A stretch of DNA of 64,000 bases from Podospora bellae-mahoneyi (taxonomy: Eukaryota > Ascomycota > Sordariomycetes > Sordariales > Podosporaceae), in contig NC_085882.1 of NCBI RefSeq assembly GCF_035222275.1, forward strand, positions 1,929,501 to 1,993,500. The letters run 5' to 3'. Of the stretch, positions 32,364-42,515 are shown in pieces. Position numbers and translations under genes: made by a program. Numbering within the stretch: position 1 is the stretch's first letter; each line of letters starts with the position of its first letter. The notes under the pieces were generated by a model, which did no database searches, was not told the origin of the DNA, and was given only the letters and a program-made list of their open reading frames with translations.

Positions 32364-32868
32364 TTATTTGGTCTTAGCCTTGACCTCTTCCTCCGCTTGA
32401 GCCTCCTCCTTGGCCTTGGCCTCCTGGTGCAGGAATCCTCTGAGTCCTGAAGAAACAGTCAGCTTATATGGAATCGCCCCTGAGCAGAATTTCCTTACTT
32501 GATGCGCAGGTAGGGCAGACATAATGCATACGCTTCATCCCACCACACGCCGGGCAGACGCAAAGTGCCGTTACGTCCTTGATAGCCTTGCCGGCCATTT
32601 GTCTGTGTCTCTTCTTCATGTGCGATGTCTTCTTCTTTGGTACAGCCTTGAGAATACCCTCCCAAATCCCCTCCAAGACTTCTGGTAATGATGGAAGACC
32701 GAGCGAGATGCCTACTGGGATGGCGATGTTGAGGTTGGGAAACAGGGGGAGCGAGAGCTGTCGTACAAGAACCTGGGCCCTTGATGCCGAGAAGACTGTT
32801 GGTGGGAGGAGTCTGGGGAGGAAAGAGGCCGAGGAAGCCATCCTCATTGTTGGTGCCGCCATTGCCAT
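32364..32868 (-). CDS. mrpl32: Mitochondrial large-subunit ribosomal protein bL32m
   Basis: Component of the mitochondrial 54S subunit. Exons 32499-32868 and 32364-32446 on the minus strand give 150 aa; the intron has donor GTAAGG and acceptor TTTCTTCAG, joining CPTCA to SRLRGFLHQEAK. Residues 1-70 form a long basic and hydrophobic presequence (FLPRLLPPTVFSASRAQVLV). In the family this is removed by the m-AAA protease. The mature part begins AVPKKKTSHMKKRHRQMAGK, the bL32 signature. It carries a four-cysteine zinc site (CPAC ... CPTC). The C-terminus is a charged Lys/Glu/Ala tail. It is divergent from the septin gene, with a shared promoter region. Confidence 0.93.
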
Positions 32869-33533
32869 TTTTGCTTGGTGATATTCTTGAATTTCGAACT
32901 CGATTGTACCGCCAAAGTAACTCGTCTGAAATAGACCAATGCCTTCCTTTCCCTCTCAATATTCCGGTATGTCCTCCTCTCGTGGCTGTACCGTGGCGCT
33001 GTGGATGACGCTGTCGGGTCGGTCTCGGTCGTCGACCCAAAAAATATTGTCGGCCGGTGCTCTTCGCGATGGATTGTCCCACCACTTCAATCCACTCGAG
33101 ACATTGAAAAAGAATGGGCCGGGATGGCACGGTCCCTCTCCTGCTTCTGAGCTGCCACTGCAGCGCTGGAGAATGCGCTAAGACCCTCTAAACCCAATTG
33201 AGGTTGTGCCTGGGGCAGCAGCTCCACCAGGCCAATCAGGTGCCGGCTATGACCCGTCCCCCTTTCCCCAGCTGGCGAGCGACCCCTTGGACGGAAATTA
33301 TTGTTTGGCACACGCTGTCGGCAGGAAAGGTCCACGGTGCTACCACGAAAATCCCCCAACCATTCGAAACCTCAACCCGACAGCAACTCTCGTCGATACA
33401 CTCCATCTTCACCTCTCCATATCCCCCGTGAGCGCCTCTATTTCCTGGTGCTTTGCCCCTGTCTGCTTTTTGGAATAGCTCCATAGCGTGTCTCCCGTCT
33501 CCCGTCTTCAGCCAGTTATAACCTACCGCCACA
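32869..33533. promoter_or_regulatory. Divergent promoter mrpl32/cdc10
   Basis: 665 bp between two divergent start codons. A CCAATCA box lies at 33232-33238, consistent with HAP/CBF control that often serves both sides of such promoters. No gene is supported inside. Confidence 0.5.
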
Positions 33534-34684
33534 ATGGCCGCCATGCCTGCTGCCACCATCTACCCCCAGAGCCACGTCGGTTTCGACAGCATCACGTCCC
33601 AGATCGAGCGCAAGTTGCTCAAGCGTGGCTTCCAGTTCAACGTCATCTGCGTCGGTCAGTCTGCTTCTCCCAACTAACACTTTCCATTCTCCACTCCTCC
33701 CGTTCGCGAGCTGGGATTGACGTGTCTCGTGCAATGCAGGCCAGACGGGTCTCGGCAAGTCGACCTTGATCAACACCATCTTCGCCTCGCACCTCATCGA
33801 GTCCAAGGGCAGGTTGCTCCCTGACGAGACCATTCGCTCCACCACCGAGATCCAGTCCGTTTCGCACATCATCGAGGAGAACGGCGTCCGCCTCAGACTT
33901 AACATTGTCGATACCCCCGGCTATGGCGACCTCATCAACAACGACAGGTGCTGGGATCCTATCGTCAAGTACATCAAGGACCAGCATTCGGCCTACCTCC
34001 GCAAGGAGCTCACTGCCCAGCGTGAGCGCTACATTCAGGACACGCGCATCCACTGCTGCTTGTTCTTCATCCAGCCATCGGGTCACTCCCTTAAGCCCAT
34101 CGATATTGTCGTGCTCAAGAAGCTCTCTGATGTTGTCAACGTCGTTCCCGTCATCGCCAAGTCCGATTCCCTGACTTTGGAGGAGCGCATGGCTTTCAAG
34201 GAGCGCATCAAGGAGGAGTTTGCTTTCCACAACCTCAAGATGTACCCCTATGACAACGAGGAATTTGACGACGAGGAGCGTGCTGTCAACAGCCAGATTA
34301 AGGTGAGTTAATAATTTTGGGTCACTATTAGGTCTTCGCTAACATGATTTTCAGAGCTTGATTCCTTTCGCCGTCGTCGGTTCCGAGAAGTCAATCATCG
34401 TCAACAACAAGCAAGTCCGCGGCCGCCAGAACCGGTGGGGAGTGATCAACGTTGAGGACGAGACCCACTGCGAGTTTGTTTACCTCCGAAATTTCCTCCT
34501 CCGCACCCACCTCCAGGACCTCATCGAGACGACATCTCAAATTCACTACGAGACCTTCCGCGCCAAGCAGCTCTTGGCCCTCAAGGACCCCAGCGCCCAG
34601 GGCCACGGCAGCAGACCCATCAGCCCGGCTGCTGACCGCGAGATGAGCCGCAGCTCGCAAAGAATGACCATGAACGGCTACTAA
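33534..34684 (+). CDS. cdc10: Septin Cdc10
   Basis: GTP-binding cytoskeletal protein of septin filaments at septa, hyphal tips and branch sites. Exons 33534-33654, 33740-34302 and 34355-34684 give 337 aa. Intron 1 has donor GTCAGT and an acceptor after TGCAATGCAG; intron 2 has GTGAGT and branch GCTAAC. The polybasic stretch ERKLLKRGFQ precedes the P-loop (GQTGLGKST). The switch motif is DTPGYGD, the G4 motif is AKSD, and the septin unique element follows (PFAVVGSEKSI ... GRQNRWGVINVED ... CEFVYLRNFLLRTHLQDL). The C-terminus is short with no coiled coil. This distinguishes Cdc10 from Cdc3/11/12, and the N-terminus aligns with yeast Cdc10 (YVGFDTIT-type start). Strong call. Confidence 0.95.
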
Positions 34685-35445
34685 GACAACCGAGCCTCTA
34701 ATCACGCATACACACACACACACACTTACACTTATAGTAGTGTTTATTCGTCGCCTACAACATATGACCATGACAGACCTTTTGATATCCCGGCAGAAGC
34801 AGTGCAGTGCCACCAGAAACGCAGAAAAAGCTCTTACAACATCGAAACGAGAACGGGGGGACGGAGCAGCGAGGGTTGTGGGGAGGGAAAATAGCGAGGC
34901 GCATATGTGATTGCGGTTTGGCCGTCTGGTGTTTTATGTCGTCTTGTTGGCAGTTATTCCGGTGGACTGGACTCTTCTTATTATCCTATTTTCTTTTTAT
35001 TATCCGAAGCTCTTTCGCATCTTTGCAACTTTTTTTCCCTTTTCTTCTTTTAATTACCCCGGGCCCTCCACAAATTAATAGAGAGCTAGTTTCGATACCT
35101 GACGGAGAATACAGATGATATGTTATGAATGTGTATTTGAAACCGGACTGTCTTGAGTTGATGATCGGTGTCCGTTGTCCGTTTGAACTGGCCATCAAGA
35201 GTCCGGCTGTTGGTGGGTTGGTTGTAGCTGGGTTAGGGTTTATAGCTCCAACCGCCACTGACGCGTTTAGACGCGACCAATTACTGCGGACCAAGAACTT
35301 AAAAATCGACAACTCACTTCTGAGATTGTAGCTTGCCATCAACTAGTTTTCAATCATTAATGAAATCTGGAGTTTTTGTTCCTTTTTGTTGATACCCTCC
35401 AACGTATCTCTTTTTTTCTTTTTTCTTGTCTCACTCCTTCCAACA
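34685..35445. promoter_or_regulatory. cdc10 3' flank and promoter of the OB-fold gene
   Basis: No supported gene. A CA microsatellite lies at 34711-34725 in the cdc10 3' UTR. A telomere-repeat-like box and two MluI cell-cycle boxes (35231-35276) lie 170-215 bp before the next ATG. The last 40 bp are a T-rich pyrimidine tract followed by CAACA before the ATG. Confidence 0.55.
35231..35276. promoter_or_regulatory. Telobox plus MCB-type elements
   Basis: GGTTAGGGTTTA at 35231-35242 matches one and a half telomere-type repeats. ACGCGT at 35261-35266 is a perfect MluI cell-cycle box, and ACGCGA follows at 35271-35276, the near-consensus form often paired with it. MCB elements bind MBF/APSES-type factors and drive G1/S genes in yeasts; activity here is inferred only from sequence and position. 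Confidence 0.45.
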
Positions 35446-36810
35446 ATGCCACCACCCAAAAAGGTTGACAAAGGGATCGTTTCCCTCGACCGGGAAACTC
35501 CCATTCAGGAGGAGGTCAAACCGCTGATAGAAGACATCCTGAGGACAAATTACTGTGTTCAGAGGTCGGTGTTTCTTGTAGAGGGGATCGACATGGTGAG
35601 GGTGGTTGGTGGGGCGGGGAAGATGGTGAGGTTGCTGTTGGGGGATGGGAAGCTGGTGATTCAGGGGTTTGTGAAGGGAGTTATGCACTGGGTTGTGGAG
35701 GGGGGGAAGGTTTTTGAGGGGGGGTATGTCAGGTTGGATAAGTTTGAGGTGGTTGAGATCGAGGGGGAGAGGGTGTTGGTGATTGGGGATTTGAGGATTG
35801 TGGGGTGGGATGAGGGTTATTTGGGGGTTTTGAGGGGGGAGGGCAGGGAGGTTAAGGATGTCGGGGGGCTGAGGGAGGGGGGAACGGGGGGGGAAAGGTT
35901 GTTTGGGTTGGAGAGGAGGGTTAGGGAGATGGAGGTTAGGAGGGAGAGGGAGAGGGAGAGGGAGGAAGAGGAGAGGAGGAGGGAGGAGGGGAGCAGAAAG
36001 GAGCTGGAGGCTGAGGTTGTTGAGCGGGAAAAGCAGGCTGTTGAGCGGGAGTGGGAAGAAGAGGCGAAGAAGGAGGAGGAAGATGAGGATTGCATCTCTG
36101 AGTCGGACTATGATGATGATGGTTTTGAACAGATGGTGATATCGACCGAGAGGCCTACCCAGAGGAGGGTCATGGCTACCGCATACACCGGCACAAGCGT
36201 TAATAACACCACGACACCACAGCGACCACCGGTGTTCAAGCATCAATCGATTCAACATCCACAAGTCCTGTTGCCTCCTCCCTCTCGCCAGATATTAACT
36301 CCTAGAACACCTCAGCCTCGGCCGCCTATCAAACCCCAGGAAAACACCGCACCGAAACCGCTTCCCTGGCTTGCCAGCGATCCGACTCAACCCCTAAAGC
36401 TCACACCCCTCAGCCAAATCCCATATTTACGCTACAAACAAAACTGGATGGTCAACGTTCTCGTTGTTGTCACCCAACTCGGAGAAACAGAATCGTGTCC
36501 GTATCCTCCCTTTGTTCAAAGGCAGGCTAGGGTCATTGATCAGAGTACACCACATAGGCACATCCACTTGACAGTATTCTTGGAGCCAGCCGGGTTTGAG
36601 CCGAAGCTAGGCGAGGTCTACCTTTTGCTGGGTGTCAAGAATCACAAGTTTGATGGGGGTAGCTTGAAGAAGTATGTGAGTGACAAGCCCAAGGGGGGTG
36701 GGAGGTGGTGGGTGGAGGGACGAGGGTTGGGGTGGTGTAAGGGGATGGTGAAGGAGTTGGAGATCTGGTGGGCTCAGCAACAGGGGGGTGTTGTTGGGGA
36801 GGAGGATTGA
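35446..36810 (+). CDS. OB-fold protein resembling replication protein A subunits
   Basis: 454 aa from ATG 35446 (MPPPKKVDKGIVSLD, context CAACAATGCC); an in-frame ATG at 35386 is less likely. Residues about 40-140 resemble the N-terminal OB fold of RPA70: MVRLLLGDGKLVIQGFV, then GYVRLDKFEVVEIEGERVLV, then IGDLRIVGW. Residues about 165-235 are a highly charged Arg/Glu coiled stretch ending in an acidic block. Residues about 250-330 are Pro/Thr-rich. Residues about 335-430 suggest a second OB fold, opening LTPLSQIPYLRYKQNWMVNV (compare the KWTIK-type start of RPA70 domain A) and continuing HLTVFLEPAGF and GEVYLLLGVKNHKF. No zinc finger is seen. I infer a single-strand DNA-binding or telomere-type role. 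The first 600 nt of coding sequence are very G-rich. It is not canonical RPA70. Confidence 0.65.
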   Translation: MPPPKKVDKGIVSLDRETPIQEEVKPLIEDILRTNYCVQRSVFLVEGIDMVRVVGGAGKMVRLLLGDGKLVIQGFVKGVMHWVVEGGKVFEGGYVRLDKFEVVEIEGERVLVIGDLRIVGWDEGYLGVLRGEGREVKDVGGLREGGTGGERLFGLERRVREMEVRREREREREEEERRREEGSRKELEAEVVEREKQAVEREWEEEAKKEEEDEDCISESDYDDDGFEQMVISTERPTQRRVMATAYTGTSVNNTTTPQRPPVFKHQSIQHPQVLLPPPSRQILTPRTPQPRPPIKPQENTAPKPLPWLASDPTQPLKLTPLSQIPYLRYKQNWMVNVLVVVTQLGETESCPYPPFVQRQARVIDQSTPHRHIHLTVFLEPAGFEPKLGEVYLLLGVKNHKFDGGSLKKYVSDKPKGGGRWWVEGRGLGWCKGMVKELEIWWAQQQGGVVGEED

Positions 36811-37417
36811 AGATGCCCAGGAAATGGAGTTCAGTTGCGAATCGTCCATTCTCCAGCAAGGAAAGTTCGGCGGTTCCAACCATTTCCACAATGGGTCTTA
36901 AGGCAGCGACATCCACTCTTTAAGGACTCCTAATCTTCAATAAGATCAAAGGTGTTCTTCATCCACATCAATCATCAAATCCTCAAAAGAACGGAAGAAC
37001 AGCTTGGAATCGTGAGGCCTCACGTGACCACGCCCCAGTTTCGCGAACAAGGAGTGGTGCGCCGAGCGACAAATGACTGGCTGGGAAGGCGCCTTCCCCA
37101 GCCCCTCCTCCACAGAGCCTCCCGGCTCCTGCCTCAAGAGCTGCAAAGCAGCCAATTCAACACAAACGACGAAAACGCACAAAATTACTCCGACTTTTTC
37201 GCTCAAGACCACAGTCACTGGTATTTTGCGATTTTGCGACGATAGCGATAAGCAGAATACATAGCTGTTGCGCCTACTATCGCCAAATTCACCCAAGACA
37301 TCCCTCCCGCTGACGTCACTCACCGACCTCTTCTCACTCACCTTGACCCAACCACACCACACCTATCTTCTCAGCTTTCTCACGACTCTCTCATCGCCCC
37401 AAATAAAAGCAGAAACC
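36811..37417. promoter_or_regulatory. Promoter region of DNA polymerase delta subunit 4 gene
   Basis: No supported gene. A TCACGTGA palindrome (E-box type) lies at 37020-37027, about 390 bp before the start. Short open frames across 36952-37362 lack family features. Confidence 0.45.
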
Positions 37418-38007
37418 ATGCCACCCCGCCGCTCTACCCGAGCGACAACCAAGGCCGCCAGTCAATCCAAGCTGAACTTCTCCAACAAAATCACCAAACC
37501 GCTCCCCTCCCGCCCCAATCAAAAAGACAAGGCTGTCAAGCTTGAGGAAGCCATCACAAGAACAGCCACCCCCTCCCCTCCCCCCTTCTCCGAGCCAGCT
37601 CCTGAACAAGAACTTTCGCCGGCAGAGGTCAACGCGGCAAAGGTTTCGCAGGCGGCGATTAATCGTTACTGGAAGGGGATTGAAGACTCGAGACTGGCGA
37701 AGGAAGTTCACAAGAAGCATGGGACTGGGTTGGGGACGGGGGAAAAGATTTTGAGGTATTTTGACGTTAGCAGTCAGTTTGGGGTAAGTTTTCTGAAATT
37801 GTGTAAGGGAAAGGGATGGGTGCTGACGAGGTGATAATGTAGCCATGTGTGGGGATTACACGACTCGAGAGGTGGCAGAGGGCGGAGAGGCTGGGACTCA
37901 ACCCGCCGATTGAGGTGCTGGCGGTGATTGTCAAGGAGGGGAGGGGGGAGGAGAAGGCACATTTGGATCAGTTGTTGAGTAGTACTGCGATTGGGGAGAG
38001 GGAGTAA
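37418..38007 (+). CDS. cdm1: DNA polymerase delta subunit 4 (Cdm1/POLD4)
   Basis: Small accessory subunit of the replicative polymerase delta. Exons 37418-37783 and 37843-38007 (59-nt intron, donor GTAAGT, branch CTGAC, acceptor TGTAG) give 176 aa. The N-terminus is basic (MPPRRSTRATTKAA) and contains QSKLNF, which could be a degenerate PCNA-interacting peptide. A Pro-rich linker follows. The conserved C-terminal core is ILRYFDVSSQFGPCVGITRL followed by ERWQRAERLGLNPP and VLAVI, which defines the family. S. pombe Cdm1 is 160 aa and human POLD4 107 aa, so the length fits the fungal form. It follows the OB-fold gene in the same orientation. Strong on the C-terminal motif. Confidence 0.9.
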
Positions 38008-38332
38008 ATTCCAACAGGAGGGGGGGGAGGGGAATATGCGAAATGACATTGGAGTTTTGGAGTTGGGGAACTGCTTTCGGGGAAGGGGATCACAACAGGG
38101 AAACAAGGGCAGGATTTGGAAGGGGAATGTTATCAGGAGAGGAGAATTTGTGCCAACATAATCGAGTTGCTATGCATCCTTGCTGGATATGCACCTTGCT
38201 GATTACATGTACTTTTTACATAGCTTGACATCACAGATAGAGGTCATCGCAAACAGAACGAGCAACATAATTTCGCTCTACTCTAAATTCTATCAACACC
38301 TGGGGCGCTCTCCTCTGGTCTATGAAAAGTTT
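38008..38332. other. Convergent 3' spacer
   Basis: 325 bp between the stops of cdm1 (plus) and the queuosine gene (minus), so it contains both 3' UTRs. No other feature was seen. Confidence 0.5.
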
Positions 38333-39522
38333 TTAATACCAGATACTCCTCGTCCGATGATGCGGCGCCCTCTCCCTCCCGTCGTTCTCCATCTCCTTGA
38401 TGGTATCATAGAGGAAAAAATCAATCAAAATCGCATTCACCCTCGCCCCTGGATTTTCTCTCAATATCTCCCTCCGTATCAACTCCACACACCAGATACT
38501 GCACGCCCGGAGCTGGATCTCCCAGTTGCTACCCGAGGGGATGTCACGTTTGAGCTGCACGGTGGTTTCGAGGGGTGGGCTGTACTGGATGCAGCCGAGC
38601 TGGTTGAGCATCTGCGGGATGCGGTAGTCGGCAAACATGGTTATCTTATCAATGTCGTAAAATTTGCCGTAGGGGCCTTGGCCCTCGAAGCAAGCCCAGA
38701 GATCGGCGACGAGGATCTGGGCGCGTTTGAGGAGGCGGATGGGTTTCTTGCGGGGGAAGGAAGGGGGGGAGTGGGTGTCGTTGAAGCAGGAAAAGTTGGA
38801 GGCGAGGGTGTTGACCAGGCGAGCGGCGGAGTTGTTGGAGGAGGTTACGAGGTGGAGGGGGTGGCAGGAGAATTTCTCATAGAGAATCTGGCCGGCTTCA
38901 CGGAGACAGGAGAGACGGGCGGCGAGGAGGGGCATTTCTTCCGAGGTGGCGGAGCGGAAGACGTGTTTGAGGGTGGAGAGGGTGAGTTCTTCTTCGTTTT
39001 GCCAGAAGTGAGGGTCTGTTATGGGGATGCCTGGGGTGGATGGTGTTAGTCTCGTGGTGTAGTGGTATATGTCTAAGAGAGAGATAGAAAAGACATACCC
39101 TCCTCCAACGCCCTCTGTAAAGCAGCCACCAAACTCCAATACCCTGTCCATCTCCTCCCCTTGTACTCGATGGAAAACCTCTCTTCTTCACCCCTCTCAC
39201 TCCAAAAACAAAAGTTCAAAAGATCCATGGTGAAGATAAAGGCCACCACATCCTCTGGCTTGTCACCCTTTGATGGGTGAGGGTGAAGCTCGTGTGCCGC
39301 CCAGGTGGCCGGTGAGTAAGACTTTGTTTGCATCTGAGAGTAGATGGCTCTGGCGGCGTTTTTGCACGACCGCATGTCGAGGGCTACGTCGATGGAGTTG
39401 TTGTAGACATATTCGGCTGATTCAAGGACGCCCGTGTCTGGCTCAGCGGCGACTTGTGGTTTACCGGCGATGTGTTGGCGGAGGAGCTCGAGGAGTTCAA
39501 GATCTGGTTCCGAGTCTGACAT
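38333..39522 (-). CDS. qng1: Queuosine 5'-phosphate N-glycosylase (QNG1, DUF2419)
   Basis: Salvage enzyme that releases queuine base from queuosine-5'-phosphate so that it can be reinserted in tRNA anticodons. Exons 39099-39522 and 38333-39030 on the minus strand (68-nt intron, donor GTATGT, branch GACTAAC) give 373 aa. Family motifs in order: VVAFIFTMDLLNFCFWS, GRRWTGYWSLVAALQRALEE, GIPITDPHFW, HVFRSATSEEMPLLAARLSC, LREAGQIL, NFSCFND, KRAQILVADLWACFEGQG, DIDKITMFADYRIPQML, and SNWEIQLRACSIWCVE. The aspartate in FTMDLLNF and that in VADLW are the expected active-site acids. Length matches the human protein (about 341 aa). Eukaryotes cannot make queuine, so its presence implies dietary or bacterial queuine use. 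It is divergent from uba2. Confidence 0.93.
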
Positions 39523-40408
39523 TTTTTTCGGGTTTCTATTTGTCAGTTGGTATTTTTGTGAGTTTGGTCTTTCAGATGAGAAATTTTCCTATGAGATTTT
39601 GACTGTCCAGATCGCAAAACAAAAATAAAAGGGTGTTTGTTGGGATGTATGACTGGAAGTGAGTGAGTGGCTGATGTGGATTAAGCGGTCAATTGAGGAT
39701 GAAAATCAGATAAGTGGGACTGTGCAGTCAAGCATAAAGTCTGGGCGGGCTGAAGGGGCTTTTGATCACGACGAGAACAACTGGAATCATGAAATATTAG
39801 GGAAAGAAGAGGTTTGAGAAGTATTTTGATGTGGTATATAGACTGGAAAGCTTTTTTTCATGGCGATACCGAGATTTGCCGTGACAGCATGTTTCAATAT
39901 TTGTTTGGAGGTTGAAGCTCGGATAAGATGAGGCTGATAATCTGTAATAGGCGCATCTTGAAGGCTTGTTGCCGTCGAAAGACAAGGCAGAAGGGATATT
40001 CCTTTTCAAGTAATAAGCTTGAGGGGTCCGGTTTCAACCGAAGGCAAAGAAAGCTCCATCGTAGAGTCATCTTCACTTGAGGTTAGTTTTAAAAGAAGCC
40101 TGAAATAGAAGTCGAAAAAAGTAGCGAGGTGAAAGAGCGATGAGCTCAGTGTAAGAGCAGCACAGGTGCGCCTGGCAGGCAGGGCGGCCAATGGGGGGCG
40201 TCTCCAGGAAGCCGAGTGGGGCCCTGCAGTGCGCCATGACCCACACCAATGATGCCCGTCGCGTTCCCTGCCTTTCAAATCGCAGCAATTCGAAGCTCTC
40301 TTCCGGAAAGCACTTCCCAAACACACAAACCCGGCAATAGCTGTCGCCCACACATTACAACTCTACCGAGTAAGACGCAAGGTTTGGCGGAACCCGCTTT
40401 TGCCCAAC
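39523..40408. promoter_or_regulatory. Divergent promoter qng1/uba2
   Basis: 886 bp between divergent starts. A CCAAT box lies at 40188-40192, about 220 bp before uba2. No other gene is supported. Confidence 0.5.
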
Positions 40409-42479
40409 ATGTCGTCAGACCCCGAATTCGACGGCGTGTCACCGCTGACCGAAGCTAAGAAGTCGCGGGTGCTCATGGTCGGCGCTGGGGGCATCGGATG
40501 CGAATTACTCAAGAACCTCGTCTTGACCGGCTTTGGAGAGACGCACATCGTCGACCTCGACACAATCGACCTTAGCAACCTGAATCGACAGTTTCTCTTT
40601 CGACAGGAACACATCAAGAAGTCGAAAGCGCTGGTAATTGCACCGCAACTGCCCAAGTCGCAACGGTCCGTGAAATCGCAAGGCTGACGTGCATGGTGTT
40701 TCTAGGTCGCCACAGAGGCTGCGCAAAAGTTCAACCCGAACGTCAAGATCGTCCCATACCATGCGAACATCAAGGACCCTCAGTTCAACATTGAGTGGTT
40801 TAGCAGCTTTAGGATAGTTTTCAACGCCCTCGACAACTTGGAGGCCCGACGACATGTGAACAAGATGTGCTTGGCGGCCAATGTGCCACTGATTGAGAGC
40901 GGCACCACCGGGTTCAATGGCCAGGTTCAGGTCATCAAGAAGGGCGTGACGGCCTGCTATGACTGCACAGCCAAGGAAACACCGAAATCGTTCCCAGTTT
41001 GCACGATTCGCAGCACACCGAGCCAGCCGATTCACTGCATCGTCTGGGGTAAGAGCTACCTCCTAAATGAAATCTTTGGCACAAGCGAGGACGAGTCCGC
41101 CTTCGATCACACCACCGATGCTGATAATGCGAAGGAGATTGAAGAGCTGAAGAGGGAGTCAGAGGCACTGCGGAGTATTCGACAGTCAGTCGGCACACCA
41201 GAGTTCAGCGAAGCTCTCTTCCAGAAAGTGTTCAACACAGATATTGTCCGGTTGAGGTCGATGGAAGATATGTGGAAGAGCAGGAAGCCACCCGAGCCAC
41301 TCGACTACAAGGTCCTGATGGAGAAGGCGTCTAACCTTGACAAGGAAGCCGTGGTCGAAGACCAACAAAAGGTTTGGACTCTGGAAGAGAATTTGATTGT
41401 CTTTAACGACAGTCTCGATCGGCTCAGCAAGCGCGTAATGGAAAGCAAAGCTGCCGGCCAAGATGCTGTCATCACTTTCGACAAGGACGACGAGGACACC
41501 CTCGACTTTGTCGCTGCCAGTGCCAATATTCGATCGACACTCTTCGGCATCGACCGGAAATCAAAGTTCGACATCAAGCAAATGGCGGGTAATATCATTC
41601 CTGCCATCGCCACCACCAATGCCATTGTGGCTGGCCTCTGTGTTTTGGAGGCGTTCAAAGTCCTCAAGGGCCAGTACAGCCAGGCGAAGGAAATCTTCCT
41701 CACTCCTTTTGCTACCCAAAGACTGCTTGGATCCGACAAGGCGCGAGAGCCAAATCCCGCCTGCCCGGTCTGCAGCTCGTTCCAGATACGGTCGCTGGTA
41801 GACTTTTCCAAAGCTACGCTCAATGACTTTGTGGAGGACTTTGTCAAAGAGGAGCTTGGCTATGGGGAGAAGGAGTTTGCTATTAGCACGGAGGTGGGAA
41901 TCATCTATGATCCTGATGAAACGGATAATTTGGAGAAGAAGTTGTCCGAGCTTGGTATGTTTTCCTGTTTCGTTATTCATGAAGGCTTTACAGGGTATTT
42001 CTAACAGTATTGTACACAGGCATCAAATCTGACTCCTTCTTGACCATTACCGATGAGGATGACGAGCTCGTCAATGTGGTTGTCGCCCTTTCAGAATCGT
42101 ACGTCTCGGTTATTTATTTCCCTCACCAGACCAGTTGACTGACATCCCTTACAGGAAAGAGCCTCTCGAGGATAAACCTGTCAAGGGGATTTTCTCCTCT
42201 GAGAAGAAGATCGAGATCCCAGCCAAGCCTAAGCAGCCAGCTACGGAAACCAACGGCGCTGCCAGCGATAGTCCCCCGCTTGTGGTCTCCCTCACGAAGC
42301 CTACTGACGGTGTCACGCCCGCTAAGCGCTCTCACCCCGATAGTGAAGAGGGGATTGCGAAGAAGGTCAAGACGATCGCTGCTGGTGCTGATGAGGAAGG
42401 CGATATCGTCATAGTGGACGATGCGCCTTTGGACGCTGGTGGTAGTAGTAGTGAGGGGGCGATTGTCATTGATGATTAA
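40409..42479 (+). CDS. uba2: SUMO-activating enzyme subunit Uba2
   Basis: Catalytic half of the nuclear Aos1-Uba2 E1, which adenylates SUMO and holds it as a thioester before transfer to Ubc9. Exons 40409-40633, 40706-41954, 42020-42098 and 42155-42479 give 625 aa; all introns have GT..AG ends. The ATP-binding loop is [17 protein letters not shown], with [17 protein letters not shown] after it. The active-site cysteine is Cys174 in [10 protein letters not shown]. The two zinc-binding pairs are CYDC and CPVC. The ubiquitin-fold-like region is around 440-520. The C-terminal tail carries a nuclear-signal-like stretch (PAKRSHPDS ... AKKVK) and two SUMO-interaction-like motifs (DIVIVDD and AIVIDD at the very end). 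I chose ATG 40409 as the first ATG in frame. Its stop lies 36 bp from that of the convergent dehydrogenase gene. Confidence 0.95.
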
Positions 42480-42515
42480 TTCTTCCGACTCTTTGAAATA
42501 TCGAGAGAGGTGAGT

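Noticed and set aside
35431-36264. 277-codon minus-strand frame rich in Leu/Pro
   Set aside because: Shadow of the very G-rich coding strand of the OB-fold gene; composition is pure reverse of Gly/Glu codons.
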